Positions 25,971-35,222 are shown, counted from the first letter of the stretch. The stretch: DNA of 64,000 nt from Streptomyces massasporeus (GCF_014648995.1 NZ_BMSE01000032.1:1-64000); one strand, 5' to 3'. The notes: generated from the sequence alone by a model not told the origin. A program made the numbers and translations.

Positions 25971-26885
25971 TCACGCCTTGGGCGCTGCGGACCCCGACTC
26001 AGTGGCAGATTCCGTTGTCGCTCGGTCGGATTTGCCTCCGGACCTGCTGACGGACCATGCCGTAGCGGCAACCACGAGCGCGATGGCCGTGCATTGACGC
26101 ACGGTGACGTGCTCGCCGAGCACAAGGAAGCCCACGGCAGCGCCAACGGCAGGGCTCATGGCCAGCAGAATGCCGAAGGCCCGCACGCCGATTCGCCGCA
26201 GCGCCGTCATGTCCAGGGAGTACGGGATCAATGAGGAGAGAAGGGCCACTAGGAGGCCGGTCAGAAGTAGATGCGGTTGCCGTGCGATCGTGGCTCCGTG
26301 GGTTACTGCTGCTGCCGGGGTCAGCAGACAGGCGCCAACGGCCAGGGCAACGGCCAGTCCGCTCCAATCGTCGAAGAGGAGCCCTACTCGACGGTTGAGA
26401 ACGACGTAGGCCGCACGGCACGCGGCAGCCAGAGCCCCGAACACCAGGCCGGCAGCGGGAAGCTCGCCGCCAGGGGAGGCCAGCAACAAGACGCCCGCCA
26501 GAGCCAAAAGGGCACCAGCCATGTCCCGCCAGTGCCGGGACATGGCGATGGCCACGACCATAGGACCCAGGAGCTCTATGGTCGAGGCAATGCCGATGGG
26601 CAGATACTTGATCGCCTGAAAGTAGGCAACGTTCATGACCGCGAAGACCGCGCCCAGTGCGATGGCGGCCCGCCACTGGCGGCCCGCCATCGCACTGAGG
26701 CGGGGGCGGACAAGCAGCCAGACGATGACGGCGGAGAAGAGCAAGCGCATGCCGGCCAGAGCCGTAGCTCCCACCTCGTCGTAGGCACCCTTAGCGACCG
26801 CCGATCCGATCTGCAAACTACTGATCTGCGCAAGCACCAGCAGCGGAGGAACCATGCGGTCGTGATGGGCCTGTCCCACTTTCAA
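25971..26885 (-). CDS. EamA/DMT-family exporter (RhtA-like)
   Basis: 304 residues from TTG 26885 (GGAG upstream; ATG 26855 is an alternative). Ten hydrophobic segments can be drawn, in two five-helix EamA repeats (first from VPPLLVLAQISSLQIGSAVA, second from about residue 150 AYVVLNRRVGLLFDDWSGLA). The C-terminal ALRRIGVRAFGILLAMSPAV is typical of RhtA-type amino-acid exporters. It acts in the cytoplasmic membrane as a proton-linked exporter of small metabolites or peptides. It lies between the metal oxidase and the nitroreductase with short gaps. Whether it exports the lanthipeptide is unproven. Confidence 0.85.
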   Translation of the reverse strand: MKVGQAHHDRMVPPLLVLAQISSLQIGSAVAKGAYDEVGATALAGMRLLFSAVIVWLLVRPRLSAMAGRQWRAAIALGAVFAVMNVAYFQAIKYLPIGIASTIELLGPMVVAIAMSRHWRDMAGALLALAGVLLLASPGGELPAAGLVFGALAAACRAAYVVLNRRVGLLFDDWSGLAVALAVGACLLTPAAAVTHGATIARQPHLLLTGLLVALLSSLIPYSLDMTALRRIGVRAFGILLAMSPAVGAAVGFLVLGEHVTVRQCTAIALVVAATAWSVSRSGGKSDRATTESATESGSAAPKA

Positions 26886-26916
26886 CGCAGCTCCGTGCTC
26901 CCCGTCAACCGTTCGC

Positions 26917-27699
26917 TCAGGCTGCCGAAGCCCGCTGAGTCATCTCCGTGGCGACACCGCGCCAGTAGTCGGCCGTAAGGTTCACGAACCCCGTGAAGCC
27001 CTCGGTCACCACCGCCAGGTCGTCCTTGTCTCGGCAGACCGCGCCGGCAGAGATCACGGCCTGCGCCTTGTGGTCCTTCTCGGCTTCCCCGATGTGCACG
27101 TAGAAGTACTCGCAGGCCTCGTGGAAGTCGTCGTCCGTCTCGTAGACGCTCTTGTAGTTTCGCACCCCTTCGTACAGGCGCGTGAGCATCGAGTAGGCGA
27201 GGTGCTCCTGCGCCAGCAGGGCACCCTGCACGATGCGCTGATCGTCGGACTCGAACAGCGCGCGCTGACCGGAGCTGAACGCCTGGGTGGTAGGCAGAGC
27301 CGGCGCGTTGCGCACGTCCTCAGCGGACACCGGCGCTCCCTTGAGCCGGGTCAGCAGGTCGCTGAGGAAGGCCTCCAGCAGGACGAGGTGAGCCTTCGAC
27401 GGATCACCGTTGCCGTACTCGGAGTAGAGGTTCTTCACGCACTCGACGCGTGCGTCCAGGTCTCGGGTGTTCAGCACCGACAGGGCCACCATGACGCTCG
27501 TGTTGACCGTGCGCGCCAGGTACTGCTCGGCGAATACGCTGACTTCGGGGTAGGTCAATGGCCCACCCATCCAGCGCGAGTAGAACTCGTTGTTCAGGGC
27601 CTCACTCGTGTGAACCGAGGCGGCCAGTTCCTCCACTGACTGCTGTATGAACTGACGGGTGTCTTCCTGCGTGAGAACGGACATGTGCTGCGCTGACAC
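26917..27699 (-). CDS. Haem-oxygenase-like metal-dependent oxidase (TenA/PqqC fold)
   Basis: 260 residues from GTG 27699, with ATG 27684 as an alternative. All-helical, with acidic/His pairs placed as in haem-oxygenase-like di-iron oxidases: NLYSEYGNGDPSKAH (Glu94, His104), AQEHLAYSML (Glu165, His166) and EYFYVHIGEAEKDH (His202, Asp209, His210). Members oxidise amines, fatty acids or amino-acid side chains in natural-product pathways. It starts the leftward gene set with the EamA exporter and nitroreductase (31-base gap), divergent from a CGNR regulator. A tailoring role on the lanthipeptide is possible but only inferred from position. Confidence 0.75.
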   Translation of the reverse strand: MSAQHMSVLTQEDTRQFIQQSVEELAASVHTSEALNNEFYSRWMGGPLTYPEVSVFAEQYLARTVNTSVMVALSVLNTRDLDARVECVKNLYSEYGNGDPSKAHLVLLEAFLSDLLTRLKGAPVSAEDVRNAPALPTTQAFSSGQRALFESDDQRIVQGALLAQEHLAYSMLTRLYEGVRNYKSVYETDDDFHEACEYFYVHIGEAEKDHKAQAVISAGAVCRDKDDLAVVTEGFTGFVNLTADYWRGVATEMTQRASAA

Positions 27700-27797
27700 C
27701 TACTTCGGTCGGTTGTCTTCTGCACGTGCCGCACCGGTGGCCATCGCTTACCCATTAATAGCCGCCGACGCGCAAACGAGCATGCTTTACTACCGCT
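27700..27797. promoter_or_regulatory. Divergent promoter region
   Basis: 98 bases between the oxidase operon (left) and the CGNR regulator (right). It must hold both promoters; the AT-rich CCCATTAATAGCC in the middle is the likeliest core, but exact boxes are unclear. Confidence 0.4.
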
Positions 27798-28373
27798 ATG
27801 CAATTCAACCCTTACGGTGGTGAGGCGGCGCGACTCGCCGCAGATCTCGTCAACAGCCCTGCCCCTTGGACGCCGCACGAGCTCGAGCAGATCCTGTCCG
27901 CGCACGGCATCGCGAACCGAGCACTGACTCCGCCGCAAACGGTCGAGATATGGGAGTGGAGCCGGCGGCTCGCCCGCTGCTTCGGTGACCAACCCCTGGA
28001 CGAACGCTGCAAGAAGATCAACTCGCTGTTGGCGGAAGCCGCCAGCACACCGCAGATCTCGCTCCACGACGGCACCCCCCACATGCACTACAGCGCTCCG
28101 GGTTCGGACCCTTCCTCGCACATCAAGGCGGTCACCGCGACCGGTCTGTCCTACGTCGTCTGTTCGGCTTCCCCGACCAGGCTCGGCCGATGCGCACGAA
28201 GCGTCTGCAAACTGGCATTCGTGGACACCTCTCGCAATGGGCGCCGCGCCTACTGCTCAGTAAGATGTGCCAACAACGACGCGGTCGCCCGCCACCGGGC
28301 CAACGGATCCACTGAAGCGAGCGATACTCAGCCACGCCCACGAAGCTTGTGCGGGCGCCGATTAGACACGTAG
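27798..28373 (+). CDS. CGNR zinc-finger regulator (ABATE domain)
   Basis: 191 residues from ATG 27798. The N-terminal 130 residues are the helical ABATE-type stress/ligand domain (LAADLVNSPAPWTPHELEQI). The C-terminus has the zinc finger: GRCARSVCKLAFVDTSRNGR then AYCSVRCANNDAVARHRA, four Cys with the CGNR motif as CANN. Such proteins bind promoters and often sit beside EamA exporters. It diverges from the oxidase/EamA operon and probably controls it. Confidence 0.85.
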   Translation: MQFNPYGGEAARLAADLVNSPAPWTPHELEQILSAHGIANRALTPPQTVEIWEWSRRLARCFGDQPLDERCKKINSLLAEAASTPQISLHDGTPHMHYSAPGSDPSSHIKAVTATGLSYVVCSASPTRLGRCARSVCKLAFVDTSRNGRRAYCSVRCANNDAVARHRANGSTEASDTQPRPRSLCGRRLDT

Positions 28374-28776
28374 GTGGCTTGAACTTTCTGCCTTTATCGC
28401 GGTTTCCGCGCCAACGTCACCGAGGCGCCATAAATCAGGCACGATGACGCTGAACGCGGGACCCGACATGGCCGAAAACCTTCGGAATAGCGTAGCGCAT
28501 ATGTGATGCCCACAGGGGAACTTCACATCGAGCACAGAAGCGGCAAAGCAGGCAGGAGCGGATTCTCCGCTTTAGCGCATCGGCATTTCTTGATGGTCTA
28601 CTGCGGCCCGCACGCATCTGGTTCATACCATCTGGTTCATACCATGCCTCCGGGTCGCGGCACCTGCCATTCGACTGAGGCGGACCTCGAGAAGAATAGA
28701 TCGCGCCGATGAGTCAATGGGCCCGATCATTAGCTCATGGCATCCATTGCCAATAGCGATTGGGAACCACGCTAGC
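28374..28776. other. Intergenic region, no gene seen
   Basis: About 400 bases. The only pattern is a short tandem repeat of CATCTGGTTCATAC near 28616-28644. Open frames are out-of-phase. Confidence 0.4.
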
Positions 28777-28848
28777 TACTGAACTTGATTGGGTGATGTC
28801 GGTGGGGTTCGCCTGACAGTTGGGTGTCGGCACCGGTAGCCCTGGGGT

Positions 28849-29911
28849 GTGAGGTACGCGCAGGGCGGCGGACTGACCGACGCCGAAAGAACTACGCGGG
28901 AGCGATTGCGGCTCCAGGCCGTGGAGCGTTTCGAGAGCGGGCAGAAGAACGCAGAGGTTGCCGCTGCCCTGCGGATCAGTGTGCGGTCGGTTGAGCGGTG
29001 GCGTCGGGCCTGGCGCGAGGGCGGTGAGGCCGGGGTTCTGTCGAAGGGGTCGCCGGGAAGGCCTCGGCTCAACGAAGTTCAGGTCGCCAGGCTGGAGCGG
29101 GAGTTGGAGTGTGGTCCGCTGGCTCACGGCTGGACGGACCAGCGGTGGACGCTGGCACGGATCAAGACGCTCATCGGCCGACTGTTCCACGTCTCCTACA
29201 CGGTCGAGGGCACCTGGCGGCTGCTGAAGCGGCACGGCTGGAGCTGGCAGCAGCCCACTCGGCGTGCGATAGAGCGCGATGACGACGCGGTCGAGGTATG
29301 GAAGAAGGAGACCTGGCCGCGGGTAAGAGCATCGCGGCGGAGCGCGGGGCCTGGATCGTCTTCGAAGACGAGGCCGGGCAGTCGATAACTCCGCCGCGCG
29401 CCAGAACCTGGGGGCGGATCGGTCAGACCCCGGTCGTGAGGGTGAGGGGCCGCGGCTCCGGGCGGGTGTCGATGGCGGGCATGACCTGCTATAAGCCGGG
29501 CGAGCGGTCCCGGCTGATCTACTCGATCCGCGAGTATCGCGGCCGCCAGGGCGAACCGAAGGGCTTCGGCTGGCGCGACTTCCGCAACCTGATCGTCCGC
29601 GCCCGCATCCAGCTCGGCGGCCCGATCGTCCTGGTCTGGGACAACCTCCGCCTGCACCTGACCGCCGGCATGCGTGCGTTCATCGAGACGAACGCCGAGT
29701 GGCTCACCGTGTTCCACCTGCCCACCTACGCCCCGGACCTCAACCCACAGGAGGGCATCTGGTCACTGGTCAAACGGGAGATCGGCAACCTCGCCGCCGG
29801 GGACCTCACTCAGATCACCCGAGCGTGAAACGTCGGCTCAAGAGGATCCAGTACCGTCCAGAACTCGTCGACGGCTGCCTCGCAACCACCGGCCTGACCC
29901 TTGAGGACTGA
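28849..29911 (+). pseudogene. IS630-family transposase, frameshifted
   Basis: The first frame (from GTG 28849) has the winged-helix head: LRLQAVERFESGQKNAEVAA, then VRSVERWRRAW and WTLARIKTLIG. After WKKETWP, near 29315-29330, the frame changes and the DDE core follows: WIVFEDEAGQ (first Asp), IVLVWDNLRLHL (second Asp), PDLNPQEGIW (Glu). A second one-base change near 29826 separates the last 28 codons (VKRRLKRIQYRPELVDGCLA). The first shift may be programmed, as known for some IS630 elements; the second looks like decay. Confidence 0.85.
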
Positions 29912-29917
29912 CGTGAC

Positions 29918-30506
29918 TCATTCCTCCTCCCAGTTCGCGTAGTCGCCTATCGCCACGTCATCACACAAGGTCTCCCACAACCCGTTGTCTGCGAGTGCGG
30001 TGGCATCGAGAGCAGCGAGGAGCCGACGAAGCTCGTCCGCCACCTCCTGGAACCTGTCCTCCTCGTCTTCCTCGTAGAACGGGAAGCGGGCGATGATGCC
30101 CGCGACGCACCGGTGGAAGGCCCCGAGGTCCCTGTTCACATGCCGGGCGGTCGCGGACCCGATCTTGGGGATCTGCACGACGCGACGCGAAGCCACATCG
30201 AGGCCGAGCCGACCGAACAGGCCGCTGGACCCGAAGACGACCAACCCGCTCTCACCGATCCCGTCCAGGAGCGTCGCCTCAGTCAGCGGTTGGTACTCAT
30301 AACCGATCAGCCCTGCTGGGACGCCGACTTCCCGCAGATCGGCGGCGATCTCGGCAGGCACCCGTGGTGAGCAGCCGATACGGACCACGGCGTACTGGGG
30401 CAACGGCAACGGCGGGAAGTCTCGGATCACGCAACCATCATCCTCGTGCTCCGGCCACACCGGGAAGGCGCGAGCTGGCCCCTGCCACCCTGCGGAGGGC
30501 CCCGAC
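29918..30506 (-). pseudogene. SUKH-4-like immunity protein, 5' end cut by IS3
   Basis: The minus-strand frame ends at TGA 29918-29920. The body reads FPPLPLPQYAVVRIGCSPRV, VPAGLIGYEYQPL, GLVVFGSSGLFGRLGLDVAS and ends CDDVAIGDYANWEEE. The G(L/V)P....Y.P and 'FG..G....D' layout resembles SUKH-family immunity proteins that guard against polymorphic toxins. IS3 is inserted next to the start: joining the flanks restores ATGTCGGGGCCC inside the IS630-like end as a possible start codon. Today the frame reads out of the IS3 end. Family call is moderate. Confidence 0.5.
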
Positions 30507-30546
30507 TGAGCTTGTTCCGCTTTGACGGACACCATCGGTGTGGTGG

Positions 30547-31424
30547 TCAGGCTGCGAGTGCGGCCTCGTAGTCGGCGGGGCTGCGGTAGTCGAGACTGCT
30601 GTGCAGTCGGTGCAAGTTGTACCAGCTTTCGATCCACTCAAAGATCGCGGTGTGGGCGGCGGACCTGCTCGGCCAGGGCTGGGTGCCGATCAGCTCGTTC
30701 TTAAGGGTGGCGAAGAATGACTCGGCCAGCGCGTTGTCCCAGCACTGGCCGGTGCGGCCAACGGATAGCCGAACACGCAACTGGTTGGCCAGCTGGGCGA
30801 GTTCACGGCTGGTGTATTGGCAGCCGCGGTCGGAGTGGAAGATCACGGAACCTGTGGGGCGGCGCTGGTGGCAGGCGGCTCGCAGTGCGTCGGCGACCAG
30901 CTCAGTACGCAGGTGGTCGGCGGTGGCCCAGCCGACCACCCGTCGGGATGCGATGTCGATGACGGTGGCCAGGTAGAGCCAGCCCTCGTCGGTGGGGATG
31001 TAGGTGATGTCGCCGCACCAGCGGGTGTCGACCGCGGTCGGGTCGGGTCGGGTCGGAAGTCGCGCAAGACCAGGTCCGGGCGGGTGACCGCGTGCGGGTC
31101 GGGGATCGTGGTGCGGTGTCGGCGTTTGCGGTGCCGGCCGGCGAGCCCGGCGGCCCGCATCAGCCGGGCGATGCGTCTGCGGCCGCAGGCCGCGCCCTCA
31201 CGCTTGAGGACGGCGTGGATGCGCGGGGCCCCGTAAGTGCCTCGGGACTGGGCGTGGACCGTGGTGATCTGCTCGGTCAGCTCCGCGTCCTGCACAGCGC
31301 GGGGGCCAGGGGTGCCGGCGCGGCGGGCGTAGAAGGCGGCACGGGAGACCTTGAGCAGTTCACATGCGCGTTTGACGCTGTGACCTGCCTGCTTCTCCGC
31401 CTCGATGAACGGGTGCACGTTCAC
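30547..31424 (-). pseudogene. IS3 OrfB transposase, frameshifted by a 5-bp expansion
   Basis: The first part starts GTG 31424 (overlapping orfA) with the HTH_21 region (HSVKRACELLKVSRAAFYAR, then YGAPRIHAVLKREG). After VLRDFRPDPT the frame is lost. The second part carries VIFHSDRGCQYTSRELAQLA and WDNALAESFFATLKNELIG, the Asp and Glu of the DDE core. The break coincides with TCGGG repeated three times at 31038-31052; removing one unit restores PDPTAVDTRW, which continues into the second frame. So a tandem 5-bp expansion inactivates the gene. Confidence 0.85.
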
Positions 31425-31741
31425 CGGGTCTCCTTCGCGAAGAAAGCCGTGGCCCGCTTGAGGACCTCCACGTCCTCCCGCAGCCGGCGGTTCTCCCGCC
31501 GCAACCGGGCCAGTTCCTCGCGCTCGCTGCTGGTAAGGCCGTCGCGCTCGCCAGCGTCGACCCCGGCCTGCCGGACCCAGTCACGCACCGCGGTCTCGGT
31601 CAGGTCGAAGTCCTTGGCGACCTGACCGACCGAGCGGTCACCACGTCGGCACAGCTCGACGATCTCAGCCTTGAACTCCGGCGTGAACGAGCGGCGAGGA
31701 CGCGGCTTCTTCTTCCCCATGCTCTCCATGATGGACATCAT
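31421..31741 (-). CDS. IS3-family OrfA
   Basis: 106 residues: KKKPRPRRSFTPEFKAEIVE, a helix-turn-helix (VGQVAKDFDLTETAVRDWVR) and a C-terminal zipper (LARLRRENRRLREDVEVLKR). Standard IS3 OrfA whose stop overlaps the orfB GTG (GTGA). Confidence 0.85.
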   Translation of the reverse strand: MMSIMESMGKKKPRPRRSFTPEFKAEIVELCRRGDRSVGQVAKDFDLTETAVRDWVRQAGVDAGERDGLTSSEREELARLRRENRRLREDVEVLKRATAFFAKETR

Positions 31742-31833
31742 CCTTCTGGGACCGAAGCCCCTGATCTTCGATGTCCGTCAAAGCGGATCAAGCCCACGAC
31801 ATCACTCAATCAAGTTCAGTAGTAGGACTCCAT

Positions 31834-32460
31834 TACTGAGGCTGAACTCGTGATGTCGCGTTCGGCTGACCGGGGGCCGCTCCGTGCGATATCACCGTGG
31901 GATGCGGTATCCACAAGGGGCGGGCTGACCGCCGAGCGTCGGGAGCTCCGGGAACGGTTTCGGCTGGAGGCGGCCGAGCGGTTCGCGCGCGGTGAGACGA
32001 ACGCGGCGGTCGCCAAAGAGTTGCGGGTCAGCGTCCGCTCCGTTCAGCGCTGGCGCCGGGCCTGGGCCGAGGGCGGCTCGCAGGCCCTGGACTCCAGCGG
32101 CCCGGCATCGCTGCCCCGGCTGAGCGACGAGCAGTTCACCAAGCTGGAACGGGAGCTCGCCAAGGGGCCGGCCGCCCATGGCTGGGAGGACCAGCGCTGG
32201 ACGCTGGGCCGGATCAAGACGGTGATCGGCCGGCGCTTCCACATGACCTACACGGTCCAGGGCGTGCGCAAGCTCCTGGTCGGCAACGGCTGGTCGTGCC
32301 AGGTCCCCGCCCGCCGGGCCCTGGAGCGGGACGACGAGGCCGTCGCCGGCTGGGTCAAGGAGGTCTGGCCCTGCGCGGAAGACTCGCGGCGGCCCGTGGA
32401 GCCTGGCTCGTCTTCGAGGACGAAGCCGGCTTCTCCATGACGCCGCCGCACGCGAAACGT
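31834..32460 (+). pseudogene. Second IS630 element, decayed 5' half
   Basis: A left end TACTGAGGCTGAACTCGTGA is followed by a transposase head: LRERFRLEAAERFARGETNA, VRSVQRWRRAWAEGG, WTLGRIKTVIGRRFHMTYTV. A one-base loss in the G-run near 31915 separates the ATG start (MRYPQG) from this frame, and a second shift near 32370 precedes ARGAWLVFEDEAGFSMTPPH. The element then stops where an IS701 fragment begins, so most of the DDE core is missing. Confidence 0.8.
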
Positions 32461-32461
32461 G

Positions 32462-32672
32462 GTCCGCTGCCGTGCCGGCTGGGGATCCCACGGCGGCTGG
32501 TGCACGAGCTGCTGCAGATTCTGCTCATCGCCGTCCGGCAATCGGCCTGCCACAGCGGCGATCGACTTGCGCCGGCCGTCCAGCATCAGCCCCCGCAGGT
32601 AACAGTCACCCTTGGCGCGCTGGTCCCGGCGAGGCACGGACGCGAACACATCCGCCACGAACCGGGCTAACG
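32462..32672 (-). pseudogene. IS701-family transposase N-terminal fragment
   Basis: The minus strand encodes ARFVADVFASVPRRDQRAKG, then YLRGLMLDGRRKSIAAVAGR and EQNLQQLVHQPPWDP. This is the conserved start of IS701-type transposases (SVPR.DQR.K...YL.GL..D..RKS...A). Everything after about 68 residues is gone; it abuts the truncated IS630. Confidence 0.8.
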
Positions 32673-32802
32673 GAGTCTCCTCGGTCCGCGCTGCCTACGG
32701 CGTCCCCCCAGGGCCAAAGAACCTGACGCAAGCAACAACTCCTACAGACGTCAGTGACTATCTACGGTCCCGCATGGGGTTCGATACACCTGTGCTGCTG
32801 CA

Positions 32803-34221
32803 TCAACGCGGCGAGTGATCCTCCGGTTGGTCCGCCTCAGAAGCGCCTCGGCGGCTAGCCCAGGAAACAGCCCACAGGGCAACGCCGGCCAGCAACAGCA
32901 CACCGGCGATGCTGTACTGGTCTGCCGGGCGCCCCGAGGACCAAGGCAAGACCAGATAGAGGCAGGTGACCGCCCCCACAACGGGTAGCACGCGGCCAGC
33001 CCGGAAGTGTGGCCTGTCGACCTTGTCCTTGCGCAGGACAAGTACCGCCAGGTGAACACTCACGAACACAGTGAGCAGCAGAAGCGACGTCGTTCCTCCC
33101 AACAGCGCCACGACGGAGCTATCGGGGTTCAGCGAGACGTAGGCGACTAGGCCGAAGGCGACGGCGGTAGTGAAGAGGATCGCAGCGTGCGGAGTGCGCC
33201 GTATGGGATGGGTCTTGGCGAGGAAGGGCGGCAGCACCCCCTGCCTACTCATCCCGTACAGCAGGCGGCTGGCCATCATCATGTTGATCAGTGCGGAGTT
33301 GGCCACTGCGAACATGGATATGAACGGCAGCAGGTCAGCGATCGGGAAGTCGGGTGCGGCCGTCTGCACCACTGTCGCCAAGGGCGTCTCACTGGAGGCG
33401 AGGTCTCCGACGGGCACCACCGCGACGGCGCAGATGGATACCAAGACGTAGATCAGTCCGGTGATGCCTAAGCCGGTGAACATCATGCGGGGAAAGATCC
33501 GCGCCGGATCCTTGGTCTCCTCCGCCATGTTGACCGAGTCCTCAAAGCCGACCATGGCGAAGAAGGCCAGCGACGTCGCGGTGCTCACCGCCAGGACCAC
33601 GCCCTTGTCGGAGCCGGTTTCGAAGACGACAGTGCGGGAGAAGTCTGCATCGCCGCCGGCGATGAACCAGCCGCTGATCAGGATGACGAGGAGCAGACCG
33701 GAGAGTTCCACGGCCGTCAGCAGCACGTTGACCTTGAGACTCTCGGCCACGCCTCGCAGATTCACCAGCATGACTAAGCCCATGAAGCCGAGGGCAATGA
33801 GCAGGATGAGCTCATCACCCGCCTCGAGCCCAAAGCCAGTGGCAAGGTTGGCGGCGAAGGCACGCGAGGCTGCCGACGCCGAGGTGATGCCGGAACACAT
33901 GACTGCAAAGCACACTAAGAAGGTCAGGAAGTGCTTGCCGAACGCCTTGTGTACGTACAGGGCAGCACCCGCGGCCTGCGGATACTTGGTTACCAGCTCC
34001 AGATACGAGCAGGCAGTGATCGACGCGACAACGAACGCGACGACGAACGGCAGCCAGGCGGCACCTCCAACCTCCCCCGCCACCTGTCCTGTCAGAGCGT
34101 AGATCCCGGTCCCAAGGATGTCGCCAACAATGAAGAGCAGTAGCAGGCCCGGACCCATCACCCGCTTCAGTTCTGGTTGGGCGGCAAGGCTCGGAGGCGA
34201 ACTTGGCGAGGTGCGGGACAT
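32803..34221 (-). CDS. APC-family amino-acid permease
   Basis: 472 residues from ATG 34221, with GGGAG about five bases upstream. Twelve membrane helices can be drawn. VMGPGLLLLFIVGDILGTGI is the conserved first helix with its GxG substrate loop; SLAFFAMVGFEDSVNMAEET and DPARIFPRMM are the helix 6 and following-loop signatures of amino acid/cation symporters. The C-terminal tail is acidic. It imports amino acids or amines with protons; the specific substrate is not visible. It diverges from the HNH nuclease gene. Confidence 0.88.
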   Translation of the reverse strand: MSRTSPSSPPSLAAQPELKRVMGPGLLLLFIVGDILGTGIYALTGQVAGEVGGAAWLPFVVAFVVASITACSYLELVTKYPQAAGAALYVHKAFGKHFLTFLVCFAVMCSGITSASAASRAFAANLATGFGLEAGDELILLIALGFMGLVMLVNLRGVAESLKVNVLLTAVELSGLLLVILISGWFIAGGDADFSRTVVFETGSDKGVVLAVSTATSLAFFAMVGFEDSVNMAEETKDPARIFPRMMFTGLGITGLIYVLVSICAVAVVPVGDLASSETPLATVVQTAAPDFPIADLLPFISMFAVANSALINMMMASRLLYGMSRQGVLPPFLAKTHPIRRTPHAAILFTTAVAFGLVAYVSLNPDSSVVALLGGTTSLLLLTVFVSVHLAVLVLRKDKVDRPHFRAGRVLPVVGAVTCLYLVLPWSSGRPADQYSIAGVLLLAGVALWAVSWASRRGASEADQPEDHSPR

Positions 34222-34461
34222 GGCGTCTCCCAATCGTTGGCAGTGGCCGAGGGCCAGCGTTGCTTACGGTTCTGCCCTGAACGACCTGCCCCGATGTGAA
34301 AGGTGGGGATGGTGACTTGAATAGGAGGCCACGTCACACTCGTCATGCACCTAATGTGCTGAATCTGGTCCGCCGGAGACGGTGAGCGCTCCCAATTTGC
34401 AGGCCCGAAACCGCCAGTTGCGCTTCGGGCCTGCCTCGGAGCACCCGCTACCTACAGGTAC

Positions 34462-35121
34462 ATGCGTACCGCTCTGCTGCGCGGCCTGCCCGCCGCGCTC
34501 CTCACCGTCCTGTCCCTCACCGCCGCACCGCCCGCTCAGGCCGCCGAGACCGTTCCGCTCGCCGGGGCCGTCGCGAGCCTGCCGCTGGCCACCGAGTCCC
34601 GCGACGGCTACACCCGTGAGGCGTTCAAGCACTGGAATTCCGGCGACGACCCGGCCGACGGCTGCACCACTCGCAACGAGGTCCTCATCGCAGAAGCTGT
34701 CGAAATGCCAGTCGTGGACCCAAGGTGCCGTCTCACCGGCGGCAGCTGGTGGTCGTACTACGACCAGACCACTGTGACGTCCGCCTCCGGCCTGGACATC
34801 GACCACATGGTGCCTTTGGCAGAGGCCTGGGACAGTGGAGCCTCCGCCTGGACCGCGCAGCGCCGCGAGGCCTACGCCAACGACCAAGGCCAGGAAGCGT
34901 CGCTCGTTGCGGTCACCGCCCGCTCCAACCGCAGCAAAGCCGACCAGGACCCCGCCCAGTGGCTGCCCCCGGCCGCCGACGTCCACTGCCGATACGCGGC
35001 CGAATGGACCGCCACCAAACTCCGCTGGAACCTCACCACCGACGACACCGAACACGCCGCCCTGGACGACCTTGCCGCCGCTTGTCCCGACCAGACCGTC
35101 ACCTACACCCCGGTCACCTGA
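34462..35121 (+). CDS. Secreted HNH-type (DUF1524/GmrSD-like) nuclease
   Basis: 219 residues from ATG 34462. A Sec signal peptide (MRTALLRGLPAALLTVLSLT, cleaved after AQA) is followed by a His-metal nuclease domain: GLDIDHMVPLAEAWDSGAS with the catalytic DH pair near residue 115, YANDQGQEASLVAVTARSN, then SKADQDPAQWLPP. This is the DUF1524-type HNH fold widespread as exported Streptomyces nucleases. Two Cys pairs may form disulphides outside the cell. Likely function is DNA degradation for nutrition or competition. It is followed by the decayed DUF paralogue. Confidence 0.88.
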   Translation: MRTALLRGLPAALLTVLSLTAAPPAQAAETVPLAGAVASLPLATESRDGYTREAFKHWNSGDDPADGCTTRNEVLIAEAVEMPVVDPRCRLTGGSWWSYYDQTTVTSASGLDIDHMVPLAEAWDSGASAWTAQRREAYANDQGQEASLVAVTARSNRSKADQDPAQWLPPAADVHCRYAAEWTATKLRWNLTTDDTEHAALDDLAAACPDQTVTYTPVT

Positions 35122-35222
35122 CGGCAGGCCCGGACACCGGCCGTGCCGCCGCGGGCGGCGGGCGCGGACGCCGGTATCCATGCGGGAAGCGGGGCGTCGC
35201 GTACCGCTGAAGGGAGAGGCGA

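Larger units (their letters stand above)
30507..31796 (-). mobile_element. IS3-family insertion sequence with 4-bp target duplication
   Basis: 1290 bp. Left end TGAGCTTGTTCCGCTTTGAC and right end, read inward, TGGGCTTGATCCGCTTTGAC pair closely over about 27 bases and start with TG. CGAC flanks it on both sides (30503-30506 and 31797-31800). It contains orfA and a frameshifted orfB. Confidence 0.9.
28777..31821. mobile_element. IS630-like unit with SUKH cargo, interrupted by IS3
   Basis: Left end TACTGAACTTGATTG then GGTGATGTCGG (from 28777) and, in reverse at 31821, TACTGAACTTGATTG then AGTGATGTCG: 25 bases with one difference, each preceded by TA, the dinucleotide that IS630/Tc1 elements duplicate. 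Between them lie an IS630-type transposase, a convergent SUKH-like gene six bases away, and an IS3 element. Without the IS3 and its duplication the unit is about 1.75 kb. It could be one transposon with cargo, or the right end could be left from another copy. Confidence 0.5.

Noticed and set aside
28616..28644. Tandem CATCTGGTTCATAC considered as a CRISPR or att repeat
   Set aside because: Only two adjacent copies with no spacer pattern and no integrase nearby.
31038..31057. TCGGG triple repeat considered as an operator
   Set aside because: It lies inside the IS3 orfB and exactly explains that gene's frameshift, so slippage is the better reading.
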